64,000 nucleotides of DNA from positions 139,717 to 203,716 of the forward strand of contig JAHEZM010000001.1 in NCBI GenBank assembly GCA_023251075.1. Reading direction: 5' to 3'. Numbering within the stretch: the first letter of the stretch is position 1; each line of letters begins with the position of its first letter. Below are positions 7,466 to 15,762 of this stretch, piece after piece. The translations under genes were made by a program, and so were the position numbers. The stretch is from Flavobacteriales bacterium (GTDB lineage: Bacteria > Bacteroidota > Bacteroidia > Flavobacteriales_C > GCA-002722245). The notes under the pieces were generated by a model, which worked only from the letters and a program-made list of their open reading frames with translations, was not told the origin of the DNA and searched no databases.

Positions 7466-10430
7466 GAAGAAAATATTTGCCATCTCCCTTTTTGTTTTCG
7501 CGGCTATTGGCGTGGCATTTACTACCACTACCGCGGGGCGAAAACAAAAAGGAGGAACACCGAAGAAAGGTCCGGAATTCCTTGCTGATACGAATAGTGC
7601 ATGGGTTGATTCCATTTTTAAAACACTTACTCTCGATGAAAAAATAGCACAGCTCATCATGTATCCTGTGTATTCTAAAAAAGATACAAACCACCTCAAA
7701 GAAATATCCAACTTAGTTACCAAATACGGAATTGGTGGAGTAATTTATATGCAAGGAGGTCCCGTTCGCCAGGCCAACTTCGATAATCATTTACAAAAAA
7801 TTTCTAAAGTACCTATTCTTACTTCTATTGACGGAGAATGGGGATTGGCAATGCGTTTAGATAGCACTACACAGTTTCCTTATCAAATGATGTTAGGCGC
7901 TATTCAGGATGATAAATTAATTTTTGAGATGGGACAAGAAATTGCCCGTCAGTGCAAAGAGTTAAATATTCATGTTGATTTTGCTCCGGTGATTGACATA
8001 AATGTTAATCCAAATAATCCTGTGATCAGCTACCGATCTTTTGGAGAAAACAAATACAAAGTAGCTCAAAAAGGTTTGCAATACATGAAAGGTTTACAAA
8101 GTATGCATGTATTGGCATCAGCAAAACATTTTCCCGGACATGGTGATACAGATAAAGATTCTCACGCTGCATTACCCGTAATTAGTCACGATAAAGAAAG
8201 ATTAGATTCTATTGAACTATATCCTTTTAAAGTTTTAATCGATAGCGGAATTGGTAGCGTAATGGTGGCGCACTTAAATATTCCGGCTTACGACAAAACA
8301 AAAAATCTAGCCTCTACCCTTTCTCCTAAAGTGGTAAAAGAATTATTAAAAAAAGATTTAGGATTTCAGGGTGTTACATTTACCGACGCTTTAAACATGA
8401 AAGGTGTAAGTAAATATTTCGCCCCTGGTGAAGTAGATGCTAAAGCGCTTTTAGCAGGAAATGATATTTTACTTTTTTCGGAAGATATAGGTAAAGCCAT
8501 TGAACAAATTAAAATTGCAATCAGCAAAAAACAAATTAGCGTAGAGGAAATCAATGCACGTTGCAAAAAAGTTTTGGCGCTGAAACAATGGTGTGGTTTA
8601 AACAAATACAAAGCCATAAAAACCGATAGTTTGTATGAAAGATTAAATACACCTAATGCCGATCGATTGAATAGAAAATTGGTGGAATCGGCTATTACTT
8701 TAGCTAAGAACAACATCAATGTTTTACCCTTTGCCCACTTAGAAAAAATCAAAATTGCAAGTTTATGTTTTTCTGATAATTTGAAGAATAATGAATTTCA
8801 GGAAGTGATGAATAACTATACAAAAGTTACTCACTTTAACCTTAACAAAACGCCCAATGACTCTATCATCAATAACACTTTAACGGCATTGAAAGATTTC
8901 GATTATGTGGTAATTGGTGTTCATGGAAGTGCGAAACCAGATAAAAATTTCAACATCACTCAGGAAACCATTAATGCTATTGCCAAGATTTCGGAAAGCA
9001 AAAAAGTAATTCTTGCACTTTTCGCTAATCCTTATGTATTGAGAGATTTCGAAGGGAAAGTAAATTTAGAGGCATTGATCATAAGCTATCAAGACAATAA
9101 AATTGTTCGTGATTATACTGCTCAATTATTATTTGGAGGAATTGGTGCTAAAGGAATTTTACCAGTTACTTGCAGCTCAAGTTATCCATCAGGAACAGGA
9201 ATTTTTACGAATAAAATTCGCTTCAAATATTCTATTCCCGAAGAAGAAGGAATGAACCAAAACACATTAAGAAGAATTGATTCTATTGCTATGGAAGGAA
9301 TCAACAACAGAGCCTTTCCTGGTTGTCAGGTTTTGGTTGCAAGAAATGGAAATGTGGTATATTGGAAAGCCTTCGGAAAACAGATGTATGATAGTAAAAC
9401 CACAGTGAATAAATTCGATATTTACGATATAGCATCCGTTACAAAAGTTACGGCAACTCTTCCTGTTTTCATGAAATTAGACGAAGTAGATTCGGTAAGT
9501 TTAGATATGAATTTATGCGATTACCTTCCTATTGCTGATACTGCTCAATGCTACAATGTTAACCTTAGAGAAATGTTGGCCCATCAAGCGCGATTATTTG
9601 CTTATATCCCTTTTTTTAAAAACACCATCAAAAATGGAAAGCTCGATAGTACCATTTATTCTCCTGTAAAAAGCGATAGCTTCTCCATAAAAATTACGGA
9701 TCATCTGTTTATGAGAAATACTTATTTAGACAGTATGCACAAACAAATTATTGAAAGAGAATTATACAAAGAAAAACATTACAAATACAGCGATTTAGGA
9801 TATTACTTTCTAAAAGAAATTGATGAAAAATATGGTAAAGCTCCTTTGAATATTTTAGCCGACAGTCTATTCTACCGATCTATGGGTGCTTATACTTTAA
9901 GCTATTTACCTAAAGATAAATTTCCATTAGAAGATATTGTTCCATCAGAATACGACACTCTATTTCGTCACCAGCTTTTAAGAGGAGAAGTAAACGATCC
10001 AAGTGCTGCAATGTTGGGTGGTGTTGCCGGACATGCTGGATTGTTTTCAAATTCGAATGATTTAGCGAAGATGTTTCAAATGTATTTGAACAATGGTGAA
10101 TATGGCGGAATTCAATATTTAGATTCTACCACTATTGCCGAATATACGCGTTGTCAGTTTTGCAACGAAGGCAACAGAAGAGGAGCTGGATTTGATAAAC
10201 CTACTGGCGATAATAACGGACCAACCTGTGATTGTGTAAGTAGAAAAAGTTATGGGCATACTGGATTTACAGGTACTTTAGCTTGGGCTGATCCCGATAA
10301 ACAAATCGTTTACATTTTTCTTTCTAATAGAACTTACCCATCTCCCAACAATTATAAAATCACGAAGTATAATATTAGAACCAGAATTCAGCAGGCGATT
10401 TACGATAGCATGAAAGAACAAGTAAATTAA
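7464..10430 (+). CDS. GH3 beta-N-acetylhexosaminidase (NagZ-like) fused to beta-lactamase-type serine hydrolase
   Basis: Exported protein of 988 residues. An N-terminal signal peptide (1-24) is followed by a GH3 domain (about 45-380) with the NagZ signature KHFPGHGDTDKDSH at 221-234, a GH3 C-terminal domain, and from about 590 a class C beta-lactamase-like domain with the S-x-x-K motif SVTK at 658-661, a YSD motif and a HTG triad. NagZ enzymes remove N-acetylglucosamine from muropeptides; the fused serine hydrolase could act as a peptidase or esterase on the same wall fragments. Such fusions are known in Bacteroidota. That the periplasm is its site follows from the signal peptide; a joint substrate is inference. 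Confidence 0.9.
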   Translation: MKKIFAISLFVFAAIGVAFTTTTAGRKQKGGTPKKGPEFLADTNSAWVDSIFKTLTLDEKIAQLIMYPVYSKKDTNHLKEISNLVTKYGIGGVIYMQGGPVRQANFDNHLQKISKVPILTSIDGEWGLAMRLDSTTQFPYQMMLGAIQDDKLIFEMGQEIARQCKELNIHVDFAPVIDINVNPNNPVISYRSFGENKYKVAQKGLQYMKGLQSMHVLASAKHFPGHGDTDKDSHAALPVISHDKERLDSIELYPFKVLIDSGIGSVMVAHLNIPAYDKTKNLASTLSPKVVKELLKKDLGFQGVTFTDALNMKGVSKYFAPGEVDAKALLAGNDILLFSEDIGKAIEQIKIAISKKQISVEEINARCKKVLALKQWCGLNKYKAIKTDSLYERLNTPNADRLNRKLVESAITLAKNNINVLPFAHLEKIKIASLCFSDNLKNNEFQEVMNNYTKVTHFNLNKTPNDSIINNTLTALKDFDYVVIGVHGSAKPDKNFNITQETINAIAKISESKKVILALFANPYVLRDFEGKVNLEALIISYQDNKIVRDYTAQLLFGGIGAKGILPVTCSSSYPSGTGIFTNKIRFKYSIPEEEGMNQNTLRRIDSIAMEGINNRAFPGCQVLVARNGNVVYWKAFGKQMYDSKTTVNKFDIYDIASVTKVTATLPVFMKLDEVDSVSLDMNLCDYLPIADTAQCYNVNLREMLAHQARLFAYIPFFKNTIKNGKLDSTIYSPVKSDSFSIKITDHLFMRNTYLDSMHKQIIERELYKEKHYKYSDLGYYFLKEIDEKYGKAPLNILADSLFYRSMGAYTLSYLPKDKFPLEDIVPSEYDTLFRHQLLRGEVNDPSAAMLGGVAGHAGLFSNSNDLAKMFQMYLNNGEYGGIQYLDSTTIAEYTRCQFCNEGNRRGAGFDKPTGDNNGPTCDCVSRKSYGHTGFTGTLAWADPDKQIVYIFLSNRTYPSPNNYKITKYNIRTRIQQAIYDSMKEQVN

Positions 10431-10443
10431 CGCGATTATCATT

Positions 10444-12588
10444 CTATAAAAATAAAACTCCATTATCTTTCAAAATCATAAACTCTGCAGCCTCAAAAAC
10501 AATTGCATATTCTTTCTCTAATTCTGAATAAGTAAATACTTTTTCATTGCCAACGAGAATCTTATTTACAAAAGATAAAAGTTGTTTTCCCAAAGCTTCT
10601 GAACACTGAAAAGAAATATTTTCTTTTTTGGTATAAATAACAATTTCAACTTTATTCTTCTTTGCTGAAGGTTCCAATTGTAATTTGTTTCCTAGCCAAA
10701 GGAAACGAGTATTTCCTTTTAATTTCTTGTCCTCAAACCTCCTTAATTCACTTTGAATAAAATCAGAGGAAACTTTTGTTTTAGGAACCTTAAAATCAAA
10801 CCATTCTTGCAGAGGAAAATCGAAACAGATTCCATGCATATAATTGAATAATGATTTTTTTAATCCTTCACTAAACAATTCGTGCTGTGTACCTGTTTTA
10901 TCAATACAAATGATATCATTATTGGCAAAAGTTCCTTCTTTTTTATTGCCGTTTTTTACTTTGAAAGAATCGGGATTAATTCCCACCGGGCTGTGCGCAG
11001 TCATTGCAAACTGATGCCAATAGGCACTTTGCACAATTCCATTTTCAAAAAGTTGTCGAACTACTTCCAGTGAATCTATAGTTTCCTGAGCCGTTTGTGT
11101 GGGGAAACCATACATCAAATAAGCATGCACCATAATTCCCGCCTTAGTAAAATTCGAAGTTACTTTAGCTACTTGCGGAAGAGTTACCCCTTTTTGAATA
11201 AGTTCTAACAATCTTTCTGAAGCAACTTCCAAACCACCCGAAACAGCGATACAACCGGAAGCTGCCAATAGCTTACACAAATCAGCAGAAAAACTTTTTT
11301 CAAAACGAATATTAGTCCACCACACCAACGTTAATCTCCTGCGAATAATTTCTATTGCAACTTCACGCATCAATGCGGGTGGTGCTGCTTCATCCACAAA
11401 ATGAAAACCGTTGTGTTTGGTTTGAGTGATCACCTCCTCTATCCTATCCACAATTAATTTTGCTGAAGAAGGCCCATAATTTTTTATATAATCTAAAGTG
11501 ATATCACAAAAAGTACATTTCCCCCAATAACAACCATGTGCTAAAGTGAGTTTATTCCATCTGCCATCACTCCACAAGCGATGCATAGGATTTACAATTT
11601 CAATCACAGAAATATATTGATCAAGTAACAGATCTGAATAATCAGATGTTCCCACTTCATGTTGAGAAAAATCTTTATCCTTCGATCCGTTACAATATTT
11701 CACCCTGTTTTTCTCCAGAATAAAAGTCCGCTTTAAGTCTTCCGCTTTCCTTTTTCCTTGAAGGTATTCCAGCAAATTCAATACCGGTCTTTCCCCATCA
11801 TCCAAAGTGATAAAATCGAAATAATCAAATACTTTAACTTCCTTCAATGAACGCAATTCAGTATTTGGAAAACCACCACCCATTACCGTTTTAATTTGAG
11901 GATGATTCTTTTTAATCCACTGCGCACATTTAAAAGCGCTGTATAAATTACCTGGAAATGGAACAGAAAAAGCTACTAAATTTGGTTTTTGTACTTCAAT
12001 TTTCTGCTGTAGTAAACCGAGAGTAATTTCATCAATAAAACTTGCCGCTTTCTGTAGAGTTTGATGCAGCTCATCAAAAGTACCGGCTGATCGTCCCAAT
12101 CTTTCAGCGTATCTACTGAATCCAAAATGAGGATCAACACATTCAACAATCAAATCACTTAAATCTTCTAAATATAAAGTGGCTAAATGCTTGGCTTTGT
12201 CTTTATTCCCCATTGTTCCAAAAGCCCAGTCTAAATCGTCGAGCTGTGCAAATCTCGATGCTTCAGGTAAATAATTTCTTTCCACAATTAAAGCTGCCAA
12301 TGCTGAATTTTTATCTTGTAAAAAAAGAATAACAGCATCAATAGTTTTCAAATAATCTTCTTGAAGAGCAATAATTCTGCGGGCGTTCTCCGATACATTT
12401 TTCTTTTGGATGGAAGAGAACATTTTTTGCAATCCGCTTTTACAAAAAAGTTTAAGAATTACTTCTATTCCTAAATCGCATTGAAAACTTTCAATACTCC
12501 TGATATTCATAAATCCCTTCAAATAAGCTGTTGCCGGATAGGGCGTGTTCAGCTGAGTAAAAGGAGGAGTAATTAAAAGTATTTTCAT
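10444..12588 (-). CDS. B12-binding-domain radical SAM protein
   Basis: Protein of 714 residues taking the ATG at 12588, which gives the canonical MKILLITPPFTQLNTPYPA opening of B12-binding radical SAM enzymes; an in-frame start at 12756 lies inside nth and is rejected. The N-terminal half contains the cobalamin-type Rossmann segment (VAFSVPFPGNLYSAFKCAQW, then VMGGGFPNTELRSL). The radical SAM cysteines are C353, C358 and C361 in GCYWGKCTFC, so the spacing is CX4CX2C, one residue longer than the usual CX3CX2C. The substrate is unknown. It begins 1 nt after the nth stop codon, so the two genes are translationally coupled. Confidence 0.85.
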   Translation of the reverse strand: MKILLITPPFTQLNTPYPATAYLKGFMNIRSIESFQCDLGIEVILKLFCKSGLQKMFSSIQKKNVSENARRIIALQEDYLKTIDAVILFLQDKNSALAALIVERNYLPEASRFAQLDDLDWAFGTMGNKDKAKHLATLYLEDLSDLIVECVDPHFGFSRYAERLGRSAGTFDELHQTLQKAASFIDEITLGLLQQKIEVQKPNLVAFSVPFPGNLYSAFKCAQWIKKNHPQIKTVMGGGFPNTELRSLKEVKVFDYFDFITLDDGERPVLNLLEYLQGKRKAEDLKRTFILEKNRVKYCNGSKDKDFSQHEVGTSDYSDLLLDQYISVIEIVNPMHRLWSDGRWNKLTLAHGCYWGKCTFCDITLDYIKNYGPSSAKLIVDRIEEVITQTKHNGFHFVDEAAPPALMREVAIEIIRRRLTLVWWTNIRFEKSFSADLCKLLAASGCIAVSGGLEVASERLLELIQKGVTLPQVAKVTSNFTKAGIMVHAYLMYGFPTQTAQETIDSLEVVRQLFENGIVQSAYWHQFAMTAHSPVGINPDSFKVKNGNKKEGTFANNDIICIDKTGTQHELFSEGLKKSLFNYMHGICFDFPLQEWFDFKVPKTKVSSDFIQSELRRFEDKKLKGNTRFLWLGNKLQLEPSAKKNKVEIVIYTKKENISFQCSEALGKQLLSFVNKILVGNEKVFTYSELEKEYAIVFEAAEFMILKDNGVLFL

Positions 12589-12589
12589 T

Positions 12590-13213
12590 TTATTTTTTGG
12601 CATACCGACTGCAAATTGGACAATTTTCGGGAATATGTCCGCGTGCCGGGCAAAATTCTCTTCCAAAGAAAATGATTTGTAGGTGTAATTTATTCCATTT
12701 CTCTTTAGGAAATAACTTTTTACAATCGGCTTCAGTTTGTTCCACTGATTTACCATTACTCAATCCCCATCGGTGTATTAAACGATGAATATGTGTATCA
12801 ACAGGAAAAGCAGGCACACCAAAAGCTTGTGCCATCACTACCGATGCTGTTTTATGTCCTACCCCTGGTAAAAATTCCAATTCCTCAAAAGTACGAGGCA
12901 CCTCTCCTTTGTGCTTATCCAACAATATTTGAGATAAGTTGAAAATAGCTTTCGACTTTGCCGGAGATAAGCCACAAGGTTTAATGATTTCGCGAATTTC
13001 CTCTATCGATAATTTCACCATGTCCTTCGGATTATCGGCCTTGGCAAAAAGATATGGTGTAATTTGATTTACTCTTACATCGGTACATTGTGCCGATAAC
13101 AACACCGCAATCAGCATAGTGTATGCATCTTTATGATCCAGAGGAATAGACGGATTAGGATACTGTTTCTCTAAAATTTTGGAAATTGCTAAAGCTTTTT
13201 CTTTTTTCGTCAT
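12590..13213 (-). CDS. nth: Endonuclease III
   Basis: HhH-GPD DNA glycosylase/AP lyase of 207 residues that removes oxidised pyrimidines. The helix-hairpin-helix LEFLPGVGHKTASVV holds the catalytic lysine, and the catalytic aspartate is in VDTHIHRL. The C-terminal iron-sulphur loop is degenerate: cysteines 188, 198 and 201 (CX9CX2C) remain and the protein ends six residues later, so the fourth ligand of the normal CX6CX2CX5C cluster is missing. The catalytic part looks intact. The gene is followed directly by the radical SAM gene. Confidence 0.93.
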   Translation of the reverse strand: MTKKEKALAISKILEKQYPNPSIPLDHKDAYTMLIAVLLSAQCTDVRVNQITPYLFAKADNPKDMVKLSIEEIREIIKPCGLSPAKSKAIFNLSQILLDKHKGEVPRTFEELEFLPGVGHKTASVVMAQAFGVPAFPVDTHIHRLIHRWGLSNGKSVEQTEADCKKLFPKEKWNKLHLQIIFFGREFCPARGHIPENCPICSRYAKK

Positions 13214-13220
13214 GCAGTAA

Positions 13221-13239
13221 AAATAAGAATCCTTATTTT
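13221..13239. promoter_or_regulatory. Operator-like dyad between nth and the 13277 gene
   Basis: AAATAAG (13221-13227) and CTTATTT (13232-13238) form a perfect 7-4-7 inverted repeat. It lies 8 nt upstream of the nth start and 38 nt upstream of the plus-strand gene. A 19-bp sequence differing at one base occurs at 56810-56828 upstream of nirB. A shared regulator is possible, but AT-rich sequence makes a chance match quite likely. Confidence 0.3.
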
Positions 13240-13276
13240 AACCAAATAATCTTAACTATTGAGTAATTTAAAAATC

Positions 13277-14311
13277 ATGAATAAAATCATCTTTTTTTTG
13301 GCAGCCTTGGTTTTACCAAACCTCTCTATAGCACAGGCTAAAACCCCTAAAGACAATATGATTAAATATTTAGATTCGGTGTATAGAACAACACCAAAGG
13401 GATTATTGGATTCTATTACCACAGATCTTGATTCTACCGCTATTTCCAACCAATGCTTCAAATTTATTTTCAATAAAAACAAAACCAAATTCATTGCATT
13501 TTATATAGTAGAAAAAAAATCGGCGGCCTACAAAAGCTTAAAACTAGAGTATGGTGGAAGTTTCCGTTCTTTTAAAAACATTCCAAAAGGGAAAGGCAAA
13601 TGCAAAGCCCTTGGATATACCGTGTGTGGAATGATGTATAACGACAAATGGTGCTTCGACCATGAAGAATATGTTAGAGTTACTGCCAATACCTTGCTAA
13701 AAGCTCAAGAAGAATTTATGTTCAATTTGCTTAATGAAAGAAAGTTTTTTAAAAATGAAAAACTAAAGGAAGACAAAGCTTTTTGGAATAGCAATGGTTT
13801 TTTAATTGAAAAAACAGAAAGCGGCGAAAAAGTTCCGGCTATGGTTTTACACGCCAATAGCACAAAAACCAAAAGAGAGGCTTTAAAAGTAAACTTCAAA
13901 TTTGAAAAGAAAGCCCAGATAGTTATAGATAGCATTTGGCATTTTTTACAATTGAAAGATACCAATATGTACAATGCCCGATTAGAAGACAAAGAAGAAG
14001 AGGAAATTTATTTCACTATTTACAACGAACAACGAACCAAAGCTCTTTTACCTATTATTTTTAAAGACAATAAAAACCAAGCCTGGTTGTCGTATTACTA
14101 CTTCAACGTTAACGACACCACACATACCATTTACCAATGGAATGCTTACCCCACCAGGAAAATTGAAATCAAACAAGACCAAAGAATGGATATCATAAAA
14201 GACATTCGTAAATTTTCGATCAACTGGCTGTGGAATACCCAAAACTTTTTGAACGATGATGAATTCTGGAGGGATAATTTTGGATTCAATAGATTAGAAA
14301 CACTCAAATAA
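13277..14311 (+). CDS. Secreted protein of unknown function
   Basis: Protein of 344 residues from the ATG at 13277, chosen because it opens with a clean signal peptide (NKIIFFLAALVLPNLSIAQA). The mature part is lysine-rich and hydrophilic, with no repeats or membrane helices. A cysteine-containing patch (KGKCKALGYTVCGMMYNDKW, mature residues about 90-110) is the only obvious local feature. I do not recognise the family. It is monocistronic, convergent with the small gene at 14366 and closed by a shared hairpin. Confidence 0.75.
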   Translation: MNKIIFFLAALVLPNLSIAQAKTPKDNMIKYLDSVYRTTPKGLLDSITTDLDSTAISNQCFKFIFNKNKTKFIAFYIVEKKSAAYKSLKLEYGGSFRSFKNIPKGKGKCKALGYTVCGMMYNDKWCFDHEEYVRVTANTLLKAQEEFMFNLLNERKFFKNEKLKEDKAFWNSNGFLIEKTESGEKVPAMVLHANSTKTKREALKVNFKFEKKAQIVIDSIWHFLQLKDTNMYNARLEDKEEEEIYFTIYNEQRTKALLPIIFKDNKNQAWLSYYYFNVNDTTHTIYQWNAYPTRKIEIKQDQRMDIIKDIRKFSINWLWNTQNFLNDDEFWRDNFGFNRLETLK

Positions 14312-14345
14312 AAATGCCCCGGAAACCCTTAATCCGAGGCATTTT
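14311..14345. terminator. Bidirectional terminator hairpin
   Basis: AAAATGCCCCGG pairs with CCGAGGCATTTT (11 of 12 bp), giving A and T tracts on both sides. It separates the convergent genes ending at 14311 and 14366. Confidence 0.8.
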
Positions 14346-14365
14346 CAAATAGTCAATATCAACCA

Positions 14366-14587
14366 TTAATTAAGCAAAACGCTAATCTTATCCATCACTA
14401 CAGAATCGCGTACACTTAATGCTTTTGAGTAATTGATGATATTGTTGATGCAGTTATCTCCAGGAACATCAAACTCATCTATTTCTACATCACTGTAGTC
14501 GTTAGGCATAGAAGCGAGTTCGAATAGTTCATTTAGCTCTGCATCAATTTCATTAATTAAATTTTCTTGAGTAAATAATTTATTCAT
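14366..14587 (-). CDS. Small acidic protein of unknown function
   Basis: Protein of 73 residues from the ATG at 14587; a GTG two codons upstream is an alternative. It is acidic in the middle (NDYSDVEIDEFDVPGDNC) with helical ends and no signal or membrane segment. It lies downstream of the ECF sigma gene on the same strand, but a palindromic element and a terminator stand between them. I recognise no family. Its reality rests on an uninterrupted frame bounded by a convincing terminator. Confidence 0.5.
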   Translation of the reverse strand: MNKLFTQENLINEIDAELNELFELASMPNDYSDVEIDEFDVPGDNCINNIINYSKALSVRDSVVMDKISVLLN

Positions 14588-14708
14588 AAGCACTAGAAGT
14601 ATTTGTTTTTATTGATAACGCTTCGAATAAAAAATGTATTGTGCAAGAGCCTGTTTAAATTTTATTCAGCATAATTATTCCTTGAAGCATAGTTTAACTC
14701 TGAGCTTT

Positions 14709-14868
14709 CGGTCATGGGCTTCCCTCTCGGCGGAGAAGGGGGCGCTAGAATCGTGTGGTAGGCAGGGAGATGGACTCAATAGAAATTCATAAATCTTTAA
14801 TTCCATCTCCCTCCTTCCCGCAAAAAAGCTTCCACACCCCTCTCCACCGAGAGGGAAGCCCATACTCG
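14709..14868. repeat. Nested palindromic intergenic element, family A copy 2
   Basis: Outer arms 14714-14736 and 14841-14863 match over 23 bp with one wobble mismatch; inner arms 14765-14774 and 14802-14811 match perfectly over 10 bp (GGGAGATGGA). It shares TTCCCTCTCGG in the outer arm, GGGAGATGGA in the inner arm and a closing ACTCGAAA with the copy at 6057-6201. It lies between the sigma-factor gene and the small gene at 14366. Confidence 0.85.
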
Positions 14869-14910
14869 AAAAATAATTCCGATAAAATTTAAAGTAGGTT
14901 ATATAACCAA

Positions 14911-14941
14911 AAAAAGAGTTGCGGGCCCTGCAACTCTTTTT
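14911..14941 (-). terminator. Terminator of the ECF sigma gene
   Basis: Perfect 12-bp stem AAAAAGAGTTGC / GCAACTCTTTTT around a 7-nt loop, 20 bp beyond the sigma-factor stop on the minus strand and followed there by T residues. Confidence 0.85.
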
Positions 14942-14961
14942 GTAAAAACTAAAAACAAATC

Positions 14962-15561
14962 TTAATCTGCCGACAAAACCATGCGGTGCTTTTCCACCAA
15001 TTTCCTAAGGTTTATTAAGGCATAGCGCATTCTACCCAAAGCGGTATTAATGCTTATATTTTTCATGTCAGCAATTTCCTTGAAACTCAACTCTTCAAAA
15101 TGACGCAACAAAACCACCTCTTTTTGATCTTCAGGTAAATAATTGATCAGCTTCATCACATCCTCTTTTATTTGAGTATCAATCATTACTTGCTCAATAT
15201 TCATTTCATTATTATCGATCCTGTCGAAAATATCTAAATCTTCGCCATCTTTTCCTTTCACATTAACTTTGTAATTGTTTTTTTGCTTGCGGAAATGATC
15301 TATCATTAAATTATGCGCAATGCGCATTACCCAAGGTAAAAACTTACCTTTTTCGTCGTATCTGCCCTGACGCAGAGTATTGATTACTTTAATAAAAGTA
15401 TCTTGAAAGAAATCTTCCGCTAATTCTTTATCCTTAACAGTAAAGCGGATATAAGAATACACTTTGGATTTATGTCGGCGAATTAAAGTTTGAAGGGCTT
15501 CCTCATTGCCTTTTAGATATGTTTTAACCAACATGTGGTCATCTAATTGTGATAAAATCAT
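14962..15561 (-). CDS. ECF-type RNA polymerase sigma factor
   Basis: Sigma-70 family protein of 199 residues with region 2 at about 25-95 (LAEDFFQDTFIKVINTLRQG, then FLPWVMRIAHNLMIDHFRKQ) and region 4 at about 135-190 (LPEDQKEVVLLRHFEELSFK and a helix-turn-helix IADMKNISINTALGRMRYAL). No anti-sigma gene is adjacent, so control may be by expression or by a distant partner. It is divergent from uvrA. The regulon is unknown. Confidence 0.93.
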   Translation of the reverse strand: MILSQLDDHMLVKTYLKGNEEALQTLIRRHKSKVYSYIRFTVKDKELAEDFFQDTFIKVINTLRQGRYDEKGKFLPWVMRIAHNLMIDHFRKQKNNYKVNVKGKDGEDLDIFDRIDNNEMNIEQVMIDTQIKEDVMKLINYLPEDQKEVVLLRHFEELSFKEIADMKNISINTALGRMRYALINLRKLVEKHRMVLSAD

Positions 15562-15712
15562 AACACTCCTGTTTTAATTGTAAAATTTAAAATTCAGAGT
15601 AGTTATTTATTCTATAGGCAATACAATTTTTAGATGTTTATACGTGTAACGAAGATCAATTTACAATATTGTGTGCTAATATCAAAATTTTTCTTTCAAG
15701 GTAAAGACACCT

Positions 15713-15720
15713 TATTTTTG
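15713..15720 (+). promoter_or_regulatory. Candidate -7 element (TAnnTTTG) for uvrA
   Basis: TATTTTTG matches the Bacteroidota -7 consensus and ends 42 nt before the uvrA ATG. No TTG is present at the expected -33 distance, so support is partial. Confidence 0.4.
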
Positions 15721-15762
15721 AGTAGGTTGCCTCAGTGAACTAAAAAAAATTAATTTTACCGG

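Noticed and set aside
12589..12756. N-terminal extension of the radical SAM gene
   Set aside because: It lies wholly inside nth in another frame; the ATG at 12588 gives the family N-terminus.
14675..14863. 62-residue minus-strand frame
   Set aside because: It lies inside the palindromic element at 14709-14868; its sequence follows the inverted arms.
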